Positions 45,994 through 59,298 are shown, numbered from the stretch's first letter. The stretch is DNA of 62,000 bases from Adiantum capillus-veneris (GCA_014529385.2 CM043951.1:108360469-108422468), one strand, 5' to 3'. Notes: generated by a model from the sequence alone, not told the origin. Numbers and translations: made by a program.

Positions 45994-47599
45994 ACTATAC
46001 ACATGTCTTGAGGTGAGGTGTCTTTTATGGTTAGGTCAATGGCTATTTTGTGTTAGTATGTTAGTGGTTAGTAATCACTAGAAAGTTAATGTTACATTTA
46101 CAATGGGTAGAATGAGGTGGATGGTTGAAGTAAGATGGTTGAATGAAGTGAGAAAATCCTTGTGATGGTGAAGCTTGAAGAAGTTTTGGACTTACTTGTG
46201 TAGGTTCTCAAAATGACTATCGATCTTCTTCTTCGTCTTCCCTTCTTTACGCCACCGCCGCCAAGGTTGATTATCGTGATGAAAATGGTAATTCCGTTGA
46301 TGAGATCTCTTGATTTGCAGAGGTTAATCATGGTACACATGCTGAATTTATGTATATATATACGGGTTAAGATGGAATTGTACTTTGGAGATAATAGAGA
46401 GAGGCATAGAGATGGTGTATGTACATGTGGAGCTCATATGAGAGCTATGGAAGTAAGTGGGGAGGTTAATGGTGAAGAAGGTGAGAGAAACCATTGAAGG
46501 TGCATGTTTGAGTGAGGGATTGAGAGGAATGTGTGTGTGTGTGTAGAAGTGTGGAAAGAGGTGAGAGAAGACTATGGGCTACTTGTGAGAAAAGTGGGCA
46601 GACTGGGGTCCACTCAAAAAATCATATCTCACCGCTGGTAGTTCCAAAAATCATGAAACAATTTGAGGTGATTATTCAGAGCGTGGGCTACATTTTCTCT
46701 TTTGACTACCGCTCCAAATTCGGAGTGGAGATAGGTGATAAAATTCTCACCAAAAAGCCTTTTTTTATGCTTGCAAAAGTCTTTTAGTGGCCCCCTCCTT
46801 TGTTGAATTTGTACAATGCATCCAAGAGTGAGCCCCTCCTTTGTCATATCATAATACAAAGCATCCAAGTTGCCCTTGACCCATGCATGGAGGAGGATTA
46901 TTGGTGAATAAATAAATATATACATGGTGGGACTAGTGTATGGACTATTCATGGACTTTAGCTCAATGAGCACATGGTGTTAGAATAATGAGTAAAAATA
47001 ATAATAAAAATATGGAGGAGTTATGGATATGGAAAGATATTGGAATCATATGATATGGTCCCTCTTTGAATTATTTTGGGTGAAAGAGGAAAAGGTATGC
47101 AAGTAAATAATATAATAAACGTGACCAATGAGTAGAAATCAATTTTTTGTTTTCACGAGAGTGAGGGTGAAAATGTGGGAGTGATTTGTATAAAGGAAAA
47201 ATATAAGGTTAGAGTATTTACATATTGGCAAAAAATATACTTATGGTGTAAGAGGATGAAAGAAGGTGTACATAGGTTTAATAAAACACACACCTAAGTA
47301 GAAATATTTAAATAAAATACCAAAATAATTATAAAAAATCCCTATATTTAGGCCATATATACAATGAAATATTTACACACAAAGAAGCCATAATATAATT
47401 TTATTTTTTTATTTTTTTTGGCTCAACTAGCCCAGTGACTAGCTAATTGAGGGTTTTTAAAGAAAATATGGGAAAAGTCCCCTAACTCACACAGGCCTAT
47501 GTACAATGAAAAGGTAAGAATAGCCACAGTGTTTAGGTGATTTTGGTAGGGTGGGATATCTCACTATGGCAATTACAGAGAGCCGAAAAACGGCTATCA
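44938..47599 (-). repeat. 5' LTR of the pol-bearing element
   Basis: 2662 bp. GA tract about 45955-45991. TATA-like box 45776-45785. It keeps the family ends better than the left copy (GGTCCGGGGC where the left copy has GGTCTGGGAC). Confidence 0.92.
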
Positions 47600-47603
47600 A
47601 TGT

Positions 47604-48660
47604 TAAGCATGGAGGAACCTATCGTGCAAGAAGCCAAAGTTTTCACAAAATCAGACAGAAATCCATCAACCTTTGAGGTGGTACAATGTGAGGAGTTACA
47701 ACCTTGCCAAAGGGGGGCCTTAGAAGTGGATGAAGAACATGGCAGAGTAGTAAAAAATAAAATCATAAAAGGAAACTATCAGAATGGTATCATTCTCTCC
47801 AATGGTGTTTTAGTGGGTGGCTCTTCATTCATGGGACAATCTCTTAGCAAGAAAATCCAAACTTTTGAAGCCCCAATCATCTTCACATTGGGTTTCACCT
47901 CTTCAAAGTCAACTTCTCCTCTCTTCACATATACCTTTCATCGAGGGCACCATACCTTCTGAAGTGGAAGAGGACATGAATACTTGGTGATGAACGGATG
48001 TTTCCAAACCTTCTTCATTTGGTTCTTTGGTGTATGGAGGTCGCACATTGTGATGCTTTTGGTCTTCATCATAAATGAAAAACTTGTTGATTGCTACATG
48101 TGGATATTTCATCAATCAGTACCAAAATCTATTCTCTTCCAATGTGTTGGAAGCAATAGAAACCTTCATCTATTATCTACTTATGTGGTAAACTATCTGC
48201 AATATCTTCCAATAGCAGCTGGAAGCATGGATCAAGCTTTCCTAAATCATAAAGGCCATAGAATTTTTGACTTGATGAGCCTACCCAGGTTGAATGAAAT
48301 TTATGAGCTACAGTTCAGGAATTTGCTCATACAAGCTCTTGAAGATGGTAGCAGATACATTAACTTTACACAAGAGGAAGAGCAACCAATCTTTTATATC
48401 ACATTCATAGTGATAGATGCAATGATGGACAACAATAAAATCTACAAGTTTCTTCAACCGAAATCAGTAAGTGATTCCATACCATACATCTCTCTTTGGG
48501 AAAGATATTTCAAGATCTTTGATCCTGGGGGGTGCTTATGGAAACTTTTTCAATGGAGGAGGTTTACTCCGTCACTTCATTACATCCTGCTATTGGCTCT
48601 AAAACCTTTTATATCACACAAGGTTTTTTAATCATACAACAAAGGTTCTTCAAAGATGAG
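47604..48660 (+). pseudogene. Gag-like protein of the plus-strand copy, C-terminal part
   Basis: Resumes the interrupted ORF at the Leu-Ser codons after the ATGT duplication (SMEEPIVQEAK) and follows the array protein. A TGA at 47960-47962 replaces Leu in the HHTFLSGGG segment. A frameshift near 48600 changes the last 30 or so residues. The middle of the unrecognised C-terminal half (FFIWFFGVW, QPIFYITFIVIDAMMDNNK) is nevertheless well kept in this older copy. Confidence 0.82.
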
Positions 48661-48709
48661 AGCAGACAAAGATAGACATTACACAATCTACATGTTGCAT
48701 GGTTGGATA

Positions 48710-48749
48710 AATGGTACATGAATGTACCATTATCTAAGGGGGGGGCTAA
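48710..48749 (+). promoter_or_regulatory. Hairpin and polypurine tract, plus-strand copy
   Basis: AATGGTACATGAATGTACCATT followed by AAGGGGGGGGCTAA, directly before the right LTR. Confidence 0.75.
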
Positions 48750-51335
48750 TAATAGCTGTTTTTTGACTTTCCATAATTTTCATAGTAAGCTACCTCACCC
48801 TATCAAATCACTCAAACATTTTGGTTATCCCTACCATTTCATTGTACATAGGCTTGTGTGAGTTAGGGGACTTTTTCCATATCTTCTTAAAAACCCTTAA
48901 TTAGCTAGTCACTGGGCTAGTTGAGCCAAAAAAAATAAAAAATATATAAAAAATATAAGTATATTATGACCCATTTGTGTGTAAATATTTCATTGTATAT
49001 AGGGCCTAAATAAAAGGATTTTTTATAATTATTTTGGTATATTTCTACCTATGGTGTGTTATTTATGCTATGTACATTGACTCACCATTAACATATTTTT
49101 TCTTACCATTTTGCATACTCTTTATTCCATATAAAAATAATTTCATGCAAGATTCTGTTATTTTTGGTGTAACTCCATCCCAACAAAATCCAAAAAACTA
49201 GTTTTATTTATGTGTATTTTTCACTATTGTGATTTTTCCTTCCTACATCTATTCTCTTTTACTCTCATAAATTAGAACACCAAAAATATTTATCTTTTTA
49301 TGGTAGACTTATAATGAGAGAGATTTATTTTGACCCCTTTATATTTTCTCCACCTATATTATTTATATTTGACATGTAAATATTTTTTTAGACCCCTAAA
49401 TATTTGATTTTCTTAGTTGTACTATTCACTTATATCATGATCTCAACAATATCTTCAATTATAGACCTACCAAATAAGGTCAAGGGTATGTGGAATGCAT
49501 GCATGCACCATGGGGAGCTCACTCTTGGAGGTATTCAAAAGAATCATCCAAAGAAGGACCTCACAAGAACCTTGTGCAGTGGAAAAAACCGTCGGTTTTG
49601 CTGAATTTTTAAAGATCACATGCTCCCCGAATTTGAAAAGGTGATACAAACAAAAGTTGTAGCTCGTGAGCTAAACTTTCACCTCAAATGTTTTCATATT
49701 TTTTTGAGCTACGAGCTGTGAGCTATGATTTTATTGGTGGACCCCAGTTTGCCCATGCTATGCAGTCACACTCCCTCTTCCACTTTATCATTTTCCTCTT
49801 TCACACACACTCCTCCCTCTCCTTCCCACTCCCAAACCTGCAACTCCCATGTCCTAATTCACCCTCTTCACCATTGCCACATCTCTCACACCTCCATAGC
49901 CTTCATCCTCCATTTCTACACCCTATGTGTCCGCCTTTCTCTCTACATATATGTCCATATTCCATACTCTCTTCAGCTTTGTAAAGAACTTCAAAAAATC
50001 AGCAAAAATCCAAGGATAACCTCTGAAAATGAAGACTTTTATCATGAAGTTTCCAAGGTTTTAAGATAACATAGCTTCATCGATACGCGCTACTTCGCCA
50101 TCCTGACCGCTTCTTCTACCGGTGCTGTAAAGAGGTGAATGTCAACTTCTCCAAGCTTCAACCTTGCTTTACAAGCTTATCCCTTCTCTAACTTTTCTCA
50201 TCATATATCTCACCATTTGGTGAAACATTTTGTAAATATCTTTTAGTGATAATTACTAACTACTAACCACTAACCTTATTGTAAATGCACCCTCTACTAG
50301 AGTAGGCACTCCCAAATTATTCACTCAATCCTCTCTCCTATCATCCTCAATAATTCTCTTCCCTTGAGCCCACATCCATGTGACTCAAAGGACAAGAGAG
50401 ACCCACCCTCATTAAAAAAAATAAAAATATGTATAATCTTTTATTCTTTCAAATAAACTTGATTAGGCCTAATCCTAATCGGGGCTTCTAAAACCTATAA
50501 ATAGAGCCCTTCTCTCCCTTGTAAATGATCACATGATCACACTACACCACACCATTCTCAACACATAACACACCACTCTTCAAGCCTAGTTGTGTAGAGT
50601 GTGTGCATTGTGAGTGCTCTATTCCATCACTACACATAGGTGCATGGAGAAGCTTGAAGTTAGTTATGCCATCTAGAGGAGTGGAGTGATACTATACTCT
50701 GCAATCACACTTGTAGCCTACTCTTGTCCATAAATAAGATTCATAGTTGTGGGTGCAATTGTATGCTGCAACTACGACTCTTCTCTCCAAATTGACTTGA
50801 TAAGTTAGCTCATGAGGTGGTTGAAGGTATATTTTCCTTGAAGTTTGTTGTGCCATTTCATGCTTGGTGGTTTGAGGGCTTGTTGAATTGTTTGCCTAAA
50901 AGGTAAATTGTAAGAGGGTGCTCGGTGAGAGGGCTCCCGTGACCCTTAAGACAATTTGTGTATTGGCAACAAGGTCAAGTTTTGTGTTGTCTCTCTATTT
51001 CTCATCAAGCTTTTTGTGCATCTAGTCTTTAAGGCTAAGACTGAGTTGCTCAAGTTGATTTATGCTCTTTACCTCTCTCTGGCGTGGTGAATGTTTGTGT
51101 TTGGTGTGTGTGGCTATCTTGCATTCCCTTCTCTTTGTGAGTTTGAGTACAAGGAGATATCACGTGCGTCCTAGTTCGCATCTACAACTAGGTGGTGCCC
51201 CTTTTCTTGTTTGGTTTCTGGCTGTGGGTTGTTGTTGTCTCTGATTGTGCTTGCCCCAGCCCCAATTGAGCAGCACAGGAGCCTCGAAGGGTGTTTAGAG
51301 GTCGCTCTTCTTGTTGCCCGCCCCGGACCGCCTCA
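48750..51335 (+). repeat. Right LTR of the plus-strand copy
   Basis: 2586 bp. The start is TAATAGC (TG to TA mutation); it ends CCGCCTCA at 51335, followed by the CTGC duplication. It preserves the empty insertion site of CACTA-1 (one TGA, no CACTA sequence). Confidence 0.92.
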
Positions 51336-51530
51336 CTGCTAGCCCTTGAACATTCCAAAGCTACAAGCACCTTCATGTTCTTGTACGATTCTCCGTTTTG
51401 AACAATTTTGCTCAGTTTTTTAAAAACTTTGGCTCTCTAAGTATATGCATTTAATGGTCTTTGCATCCACTCCAGGTACGTATGCTGTAGGTATGTTCTC
51501 ATAAGCAGAGACGACGAGAACCTCCTCCTC

Positions 51531-51561
<31 letters not shown>

Positions 51562-51627
51562 CTTGTCCATGTTTTCTACTCCATTCATGCAATATTAACT
51601 TTAAATGTTCGTGTGTTTAATGCAGGT

Positions 51628-52936
51628 ATGGATGATGAGGAGTTTTTTTCTTCTTTGTCACCCCAACAGAGACAGTGGTACGTGGAGCGTCATTGATCTG
51701 GCGCACAATCGTGCCTTCCTACTCCACTCGCATCTCCCTCTGTTTCGGAGTCCTCAACGCGCTCCAAAGATTCGGTGTCGACGAGACAATCTTCACACTC
51801 GTCTAGACTCCGGTGCTCTAGTGGTGGCGGTGGCGGTGGCGGTTGTTGTGGGGGTGCCGCCACCGATGCTTCGACACCACCTCGTATTCGAGGATGCTCT
51901 TTACCCTCCCCTTCTTTGCCCGTCCCAACACCAACCACGACATCGCCATCGACGCCAGGTTTTGCACGGCTGACTGCCGTTCCCCGCAGCTACACACCAT
52001 AGCTACTCCTCCAGGAGTCACTCCAGTGGACACTCCTCGCTTTGGGGCTCAGATTCCAGTGGAGACACCTGGCTTCAGTACCCCCATTGACATGTATCTA
52101 GAGACCCCTGCCGAGACACCCAGGTTCATGCATCAGCGACAAGAGGGCTTGCCTTACTCCGTCGACTTCAGTGGCGGCATCATCTTGGATGATGAAGGCA
52201 GGAAGGTGATTTCGCGCATGCGCGGTCTTTGCTCTCAGGTGTTTAGACACTACATACTAAACACTTGGAGTGAAGTACCGAATTAATTAAAAGACAGAGT
52301 TATCAACATGCTTCATGACGAGTTTCCCGTTCCAACACGAGATGATCGCTTCAATGAAGACGTGATGAAGGTTCAAATGCGCGAATACTGCAAGCATAAG
52401 CGTTACGAAGTGTGAAAAGCAATCAAGCATGGGTGGAACAGACGAGATTGGCTGGCCAAAGAAGATTGCAAGCATGCGAAGAAAGAACCGCGCGAGAATC
52501 CCGACAAGTGGAAGCAACAAAAGGAGGCAGCCAGAGCGCGAGTAGAGGCAGGGAGCTCGCACCACTTGGGGAGCGGCGGGTGGGCATCATTTGAGGTCGA
52601 TTTTGTAAGTGTTTTCGCATCTATGTTTGATAGTTTAGGGTTTATGAGATTTGAAATTCTAACATAATGGATTCTTTGTATGTTTTGATAGTGGTCGTTT
52701 ACAGGACGTGATCCCACACCGTACGAGCGTGAGTACGCAAGCAGGAAGGGCTTAAATGCCCTTATAGACATCCTGAGTTCTCGCGGCGGCATGGTTAGTA
52801 TTAGGGTTTATTGTTTTCTATTTATTGTATTGTTTTATAAACGTCGATATATGTTTATACTTACCAAAAGCTATCTTATTGTTTTTTTCAGAATCCGACA
52901 GATATGCCGCTTCGACGCGATGAGATGTCTGATTAG
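51628..52936 (+). pseudogene. CACTA second gene (Transposase_24 / TNPA-like), CACTA-2 copy
   Basis: Orthologous in structure to 28491-29800: exons 51628-52604, 52692-52793 and 52892-52936 with GT-AG introns. Starts MDDEEFFSSLSPQQRQW. Recognisable blocks include SVDFSGGIILDDEGRKVI, HDEFPVPTR, ENPDKWKQQKEAAR and GRDPTPYEREYASRKGLNAL. It is damaged by a stop right after QWYVERH, a frame change near 52005, a stop after SEVPN, and another after KRYEV. It is more decayed than the CACTA-1 copy. Confidence 0.82.
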
Positions 52937-53339
52937 ACGATGTCAGTTTAGCCATAGCTAGATAGCATTAGTTTCTTTTTGTCATAGATTATGTATCATG
53001 AGATGACTTTTATACGTCTTTTTGAAAACCATGTATATTTTTTAAACAATGACAATGGTTTGTAACTATTACATTTGCAAAGATTAACAATCAAGTGATT
53101 TTGCCTATGTGATCAATTTTCATTGATTTACTTTCATCAATTCACGCTTGTCATTTTTGTATCTTTATTTTGCAAACAATACGTACTATGGATGATGGAG
53201 TTAATGATTATATTGTCTTGTGGGTGACTATTTTGGGTCTATATTTACCTTTGCACTTTTTTTCAAAGGTAAATAGACAAACAAAACATTCAATATGGTT
53301 GATGGGTGGCAGGGCATCCAAAACTTTTTCCTCTCGGGC
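52937..53339. other. CACTA-2 3' noncoding segment
   Basis: Between the gene and the subterminal repeats. It shares TTGATGGGTGGCAGGGCAT near 53300 with 28135-28160 of CACTA-1 (reverse complement). No gene. Confidence 0.5.
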
Positions 53340-53583
53340 GTCGCTATGACCATTGCTATATAAGGCTCTGCAGCGTCACTATATGTGTCTCTATTGATGG
53401 CCCTGCAGCATCGCTATAGGCGTCGCTATATAGTGACGGTCATAGCGACGCTTATATCGACTGTCATAGCGACGTCCTCGTATCGACGCTCATAGCGACG
53501 CTCTTAGAGACACCGGGGGTTATAAAAACCCAATGTGTTTCTGTCGCTAAAAGCGTCACAAGAGCACACAACCTCTTGTAGTG
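53340..53583 (+). promoter_or_regulatory. CACTA-2 subterminal repeats and terminus
   Basis: Multiple variants of GCGTCGCTAT / ATAGCGACG in both orientations, then a GGGTTTTTATA-like block (reverse complement) and the 12-bp terminal repeat. The layout mirrors 27864-28115. Confidence 0.8.
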
Positions 53584-54401
53584 CCTATTGGCTAAGCCTT
53601 GGGAGGTCTTATGGGGTGTCTGCATGAGCAAATAGCAAGAGGGGTCGACCAAGAGAGAGAGGGGGCTGATTTTGTCTAGGCAGTATTCACTTACACACTC
53701 ACACAATCTATGTGTGGAGCAAGAAGACTCTCTCTCTCTCTTCTCAAGCTTTAATGGAAAGCTTACCACCTACTCCAAGCTTGTGAGAAGGGAGACCTAC
53801 ACCAACAACTCTTGGCTTTGTGATGCAAATCAAACCAAGAGCCAAGCTTCAATGCCTGCACATCTCCTCTACCATGCTAATTACTAAGCCAAGCTATGGT
53901 AATATGAGTGATTATGTGAGGAGATGTACATCTTTCTCGTAAGAATACTCCCTCCTCTCAATCTACTCTCATACCCCGCTAGCTCTCACCATCTTCGAAG
54001 GTGTGTGAGGTCTTGGGTCTGAGACCGTGAGGGAATCGATGTTGTGTTTGATAAGTGTTGTGCTTAGTGCTTGAAGTTTCCATCTTCATAGCACTAGCTA
54101 GTATTGAAGGAACACAAAGAATTGTATTGTAACATGTCTCTCTTGATGGGAGAAACCATAATACAAAGCCTTTTGGAGGGGGGACCGGCTCCCTGTAAAT
54201 CCGGTCCTCAACTGTTTTCAATAGCTTAATTTCTCTCTCTTTTGAAGTGTTGTTCATGCTATCTAACTAGGTGTTATAGTTTTTGTTGCTCTCTCCACCC
54301 AAGCACTCTTGTTATTCTCATTAGGAATCTATTCTAATGAAATGCTCACTATGTTCATGCTATTTTCCGCTACACAAGTTACTAGACCCTTAAATGTTAC
54401 A
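53584..54401 (+). repeat. Left LTR of the chromovirus, 5'-truncated by CACTA-2
   Basis: Matches about 60413-61232 of the right LTR and ends TGTTACA. The first bases (CCTATTGGCT) correspond to CGTATTGGCT near 60412. The missing 5' portion is about 600 bp. Confidence 0.88.
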
Positions 54402-54402
54402 T

Positions 54403-54420
54403 TGGTATCAGAACACAAGG
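54403..54420 (+). promoter_or_regulatory. Chromovirus primer-binding site
   Basis: TGGTATCAGAACACAAGG, 1 bp after the LTR. The first ten bases match the classical plant initiator-methionine tRNA site (TGGTATCAGA). 54421-54817 is leader without a gene. Confidence 0.85.
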
Positions 54421-54817
54421 TTTCTCTTTTCTTGCTCAAGAAGGGAGGTCCTCAAGCTAGCTATAAATGGTTGGTATTATTAATTGCATGTGAGTAAGTA
54501 GAATAGGGATTTTTAGCGTTGCAGCGCGCCTACCTTTGTGAAGATAACAGGGCATCACCGTCGAGAGCTATGGATTTAATAGTGGAGGCCTACGGGGCTT
54601 GCCTACGGCTTAACCACTATTGAGCTATTAGAAACTTGACATGAGCCGGTGTTGTTTTGGTGTTGAACGACCCTCTCTTCTATTCCTTGCAATTAATGGT
54701 ATTCGAGCCACGGGTACAATAGCTTGATTTCTTTTTCTAAAGGGGTAAAGAGGAGTAGCAACTAGGGCTTGAAGTGCCAAAGTACACCTAAAAAAGTTAC
54801 ACCTAAAAGTTGTTAGA

Positions 54818-55985
54818 ATGGCTGACAATAGTGAAGAGAGTGAAAATAATGTTGATAACTTTGATTTTGCTAATGAGAGTAGGCTACTAACGATGCCCCT
54901 ATGCTTGTTAACTACCTTGTTTCTCGGCTTCAACAAGCCATGGGCAATCCATCCCTCCAAAGTGAAGTGCAATGGTAGCTTTGTGCTCATGGGATTCTCC
55001 AAGCTCCCCACCATGACGATAGAGTACCTAGGAAGCCTCCTTGTGAGACTTCCAAAAGAGGCCTCTCTTCGATTATTTGGGAAGGAGAAGAGGATCCATA
55101 CGAAGGGCTCAAAAATTTTCTTCTTGATGATGCATCTCCTTCTCAAAGGAGAACTCAAGAGCCTCCACCAAAGGAACGAGAAAGAAGTGAGTCTCTCACC
55201 ACCTCGATGGAGATGGCTCCATGAAGACGGTGGTCTTAACGCTCTCCATCACCTCCAAAACGGAGAAGACCGTCACACACTTCTCCACACCATAATTCAA
55301 AAAGGGATGACAAAAAGCAAGAGAAGAAAAAGGCAAGAAAGAGGAAACCCTCTTCTCCATCTTCTTCATACTCTTCCTCTTATGAAAGTGATGGTGAAGA
55401 CAAAGAAGATCAAGGCAAGAAAGAGGTCACCCTCTTCTCCATTTTCCTCAAATTCTTCGTCCTCTGAAGCGACCTACAACTCAAATCCGCTGTCTTCAAA
55501 AAGTTGTATTTTGGAGACAAAAAGCAACAATTTTGTGCGAGCTTAACTGAAGAAATGGTGGAGTATGTCAACTCCCAAAGGCCACGCACCATATCGCCGG
55601 GGTTATACACCATACTATGATGGCTTCTCGAATCAATTTCCAAACAGGGGCTAAAAGAAATTCTAAGCCCACGGAAAACAAGGATTCCCATGAGCCTAAG
55701 GGGAAGGACAATGTCCAAAAGTCTCCTAATAGCAACTTCAACAAAGCTAAAGAGAAGGGAGTTTACAAAGGCAAAAATCAACTCTCTCCTGAAGAGCTTG
55801 AGCGTTATCGCAAGGATAACCATTGTTTCAAGCGCGATGAGCAAGGGCATGTGTACCATGCTTGTCCCCAAAAGAACACCCGCCATGAACCTCCTAGAGC
55901 TACCTTTGTCGAAATCCAAGAGGAGGAAACTCATTGCAAAGGATCTCCTCTATGCCATGCTTGGGGGAAAGGTAAGAGAACATGA
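54818..55985 (+). pseudogene. Chromovirus gag remnant
   Basis: Starts MADNSEESENNVDNF, then loses frame. Ser/Lys/Arg-rich low-complexity stretches follow. Near 55800-55870 a degenerate zinc knuckle reads HCFKRDEQGHVYHACP, where the second Cys of CX2CX4HX4C is Arg. No convincing gag core is left, so part of it is deleted or frame-scrambled. Confidence 0.65.
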
Positions 55986-57440
55986 TGATTTTATTCCCTT
56001 TGACCCTGGTTCTACTCACAATTTCATATCCACAGAGTTGGCCACCAAGCTAGGCATACAAGCCTATGAGATGGGAGATGTCCTACCCGCAGATGGTGCT
56101 TTCAAGGGGGAAGAAGCTTCAGTCACTCCCTTAATCGGGCAATTGAGGCTCCATGTTCAAAGCTATGTGGACAAAGAAGGATTCTTTATCTCTCCTCTCA
56201 AGCATGAGTATGTAATCCTAGGGGCACCATGGTTTGATAGCATGGCTGCCAATGTTAAATTCCCTAAAAGGAGAATCTCCTTTAAGTTCAGGGAAAAAGA
56301 TATGTACATAGATGCTAAGGAAACTGGTAACACCATACCCATTGTACATATACAAGCTTTCAACAAGTCAATAAAGAGCTCTATTTTTGTGTACATGATT
56401 TTTGTTAAAGATTCTCAAAATGAACCTAATATTTTAGCAAAAGAAAATATACACAATCAAAAAGAATTAGAGCTATCCAATTTTCTCAAGGGGTCTCAAG
56501 ATGTCTTTATTGAGGACATCCCTTGTGAGCTACCTCCTAAACGAGGTAATGATGACCATGCAATTGAACTTCTTCCAGGAAGTTCACTGCCTAATAAACC
56601 TCCTTATAGAGTTTCTCAAGCTCAACAAGAGGAGATTATGCAGCAAGTGCATGAGTTAGTTCAGAAGGGCATGGTTAGGCCTAGCTCATCTCCATTTTTT
56701 TCACCTGTGCTATTAGTGCAAAAGAAAGACGACACATATCATACATGTGTCGACTATAGAGCACTAAATAGGATCACTATCAAGAATAGGTTCCCATTCC
56801 ACGTGTAGAATACCTATTTGATAAGCTACAAGGATTGACCTAATTCAGTAGGATCGACCTAAAAAGTGGCTATCATCAAATAAGGTCAGTTGATCAAGAG
56901 ATTGTAAAGACCGCATTCTCCATCAAGAGGTCTTTACGAATATATTGTCATGCCTTTTGGCTTGACCAATGCACCAGCCACATTCAACTGCTTGATGGAG
57001 AAGCTATTCAGGCCTCACTGAACCTTTACTGGAGTGTTCTTTGATGACATCATCATCTACTCTAATTCATTAGACGAACACAAGCAACACCTCTAGGTAA
57101 TATTTCAAGTTCTAAGAGAGAATAAACTTTATGTTAATCAAAAGAAAAGTGAATTTTTCTTGCAAGAGATTTAGTATTTAGGTCACATTATCTCTCAAGA
57201 TGGTATCCAAATGGATCCATCAAAGTTAGAGGTAATAAAAGGATGGCCTAAATCAAGGAATCTTCATGAACTAAGAAGCTTTATAGGCATGTGTGCATAC
57301 TATAGATGCTTCATAGAAAAGTTCTCACTAACAGCACGACCATTGCATGATCTAACAAAGAAAAATGTTAGGTATACATGGTCTACCAAGGAGAAAAATG
57401 CTTTCAGAAAAGCTTATCTTTCAACCTGTGCTTACACTAC
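55986..57440 (+). pseudogene. Chromovirus protease and reverse transcriptase
   Basis: Protease: FDPGSTHNFIS (D-P-G-S in place of D-S/T-G-S) and YVILGAPWFDSM. Reverse transcriptase: KGMVRPSSSPFFSPVLLVQKK, CVDYRALN, then after a frame change (stop at 56806-56808) [27 protein letters not shown] and the catalytic box as FFDDIIIYS. Later YLGHIISQDGI and LRSFIGMCAYYR belong to the thumb and connection. Several stops and at least two frameshifts are visible. Confidence 0.85.
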
Positions 57441-57806
57441 CGGATCTCTCAAAGCCATTTGAGGTCCAATGTGACGCTTGTGGTGATTGCCTTGGAGCTG
57501 TTTTGCTTCAAGAAGGGCACGCCATAGCCTATGAAAGTTGAAGGCTTGACCCTGTTGAGCAAGCTCTAGGAATATATGAAAAAGAACTCCTCGCAGTTCT
57601 ACATGCCTTAGACTCATGCAAGCACTATTTATTGGGGACTCCTTTCATTCTGCGAACGGATCACCAAAGTCTTAAGTACTTTATGACGCAGACCAAGCTC
57701 TCCGACAAACAAATGAGGTGGGAAAATTTCCTTTTCGCAATTTTATTTTCATATTGCTCACATTGCTGGCAATGATAATCAATTAGCCGATGCACTCTCA
57801 AGACGG
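57441..57806 (+). pseudogene. Chromovirus RNase H
   Basis: KPFEVQCDACGDCLGAVLLQ, YEKELLAVLHAL, RTDHQSLKYF and NQLADALSRR: the four acidic residues (D, E, D, D) are recognisable across frame changes. An in-frame stop follows IAYES. The domain degrades the RNA of the RNA/DNA hybrid. Confidence 0.82.
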
Positions 57807-59298
57807 TTGAGAGTGAATGCGGTTTCCATAGCAACTCACAATGATCTATCTTCTATGATAGATGAATATGCTATTGGTCCCGATTTTGGAGATGTGATTT
57901 CAGCCCTTGCATTAGCAAAGAAAGAGGAACCACTTACTTTACAAGATGGTTATCTTCTCTATGGAAATAGACTATGCGTTACTAGCTCACTACGTGAGAA
58001 AGTAATGTATGAATCTCATGCTCCTCCTTATGCGGGGCATAGAGGGATTCAGTCTACCCTAAAGGGGATTGAAACATATTTCTATTGGCCTACCATGAAG
58101 GAAAACATACAAGAGTATGTTTCTAAATGTGTGGTATGCCAAAAGATGAAGTTTGAGAGAGAAGCAACCTGGATTTCTTCAACCTTTGCCAATCCCTAAT
58201 TCACCATGGGAGAGCATATCCATGGATTTTATCTTTGGATTGCTTAAGTCTATCCATGGGAATACGGGAATATGGACGATAGTAGACATGTTCAGTAAAC
58301 AAGCTCATTTTATACCTGTCAAAAAGACTATCAAAGCCCATCAAATGGCAACCCTCTTCATTTCACAAATATTCAAGTACCATGGCTTGACAATGTCCAT
58401 AGTGTCGGATAGAGATCCTAGAATGACCAGTAATTTCTGGGAGGGTCTCTTTGAGAATTTAGGGACAAGGCTAAATTTCTCTTCGGCCTATCACCCACAA
58501 ACGGATGGCCAAAGTGAAATAGCTAACCTAACAATTCTTGATCTACTAAAAGCCTATGTAACGGAAGTAGATCAAAGATCCCAATGGGAGAAGTACTTAC
58601 CCTTAGTGGAGTATGCCTACAATAACACTGTACATACTTCCATGGGAAAAGCACCTTTTGAGGTAATTGAGGGAAGATAAAAAATTCCCCTGCTACTTAA
58701 GGTACACGGGAAGATATTTGCTGCAGATGAGTATAGCAGAGACCTACAAGAATCTTTCCAAAAGATTAAGGATGCTATCTCTATCTCACAGCAAAGACAA
58801 AAGGCTGCTGCTGACAAGCACAGAAGAGCCCAAGCCTTTTAAAAAAATGATTGGGTCTTAGTCAAATTTCCCAAGGCTCGATTAAGGCTCATGACGGGCA
58901 AGAATCATATGGGACACCAAAAGTACTATACTAAGTTACCAAAAAGGTACTATAGTCCCTTCCAGATTCTTAGTCCAATCAATGAGATGGCCTATCAACT
59001 CAAGTTTCCCAACCATTGGCTCATACACAACGCTTTCCATGTGAGCTTATTAAAGCTTTACAAAGGAGAGCCACCTCAAGAACCAACTATTGAAGACCCA
59101 CTGGAGATCGAGGACCAAGAAGAGGTGCTGCAACCCATTCTCCGACATGAAGACAAGGTATTAAGAGGTGGTAAGACTATCTGACGATATCTTATTAAGT
59201 TTAAGAATTACCTTTTTGAAAATGCTAGATGGATGAAAGGCATACAACTAAAGGATAATTTAAACCTTTTCAATGCTTACAATGCTTCCTTAGAGTAA
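57807..59298 (+). pseudogene. Chromovirus integrase with C-terminal chromodomain
   Basis: The zinc-binding region has GHRGIQSTLKGIETYFYWP and CVVCQKMK. After a frameshift near 58160 the catalytic core follows: SMDFIFGL, IVSDRDPRMTS and YHPQTDGQSE (the D-D-E positions). Stops occur after EVIEGR (58678-58680) and after RRAQAF. The C-terminal module has YYSPFQILSPINEMAYQL and HNAFHVSLLK. The chromodomain-like end reads LRHEDKVLRGGKTI, stop, RYLIKFKNYLFENARWM. Chromodomains of this group help target integration to modified chromatin. Confidence 0.87.

Larger units (their letters stand above)
51340..53583 (+). mobile_element. CACTA-2 transposon, right fragment
   Basis: Carries the second CACTA gene (51628-52936), then subterminal repeats, and ends CCTCTTGTAGTG at 53583, matching the corresponding terminus of CACTA-1. 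The sequence after it belongs to an LTR. The 5' spacer 51340-51627 is noncoding and includes a CT tract near 51535-51555. Confidence 0.88.
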
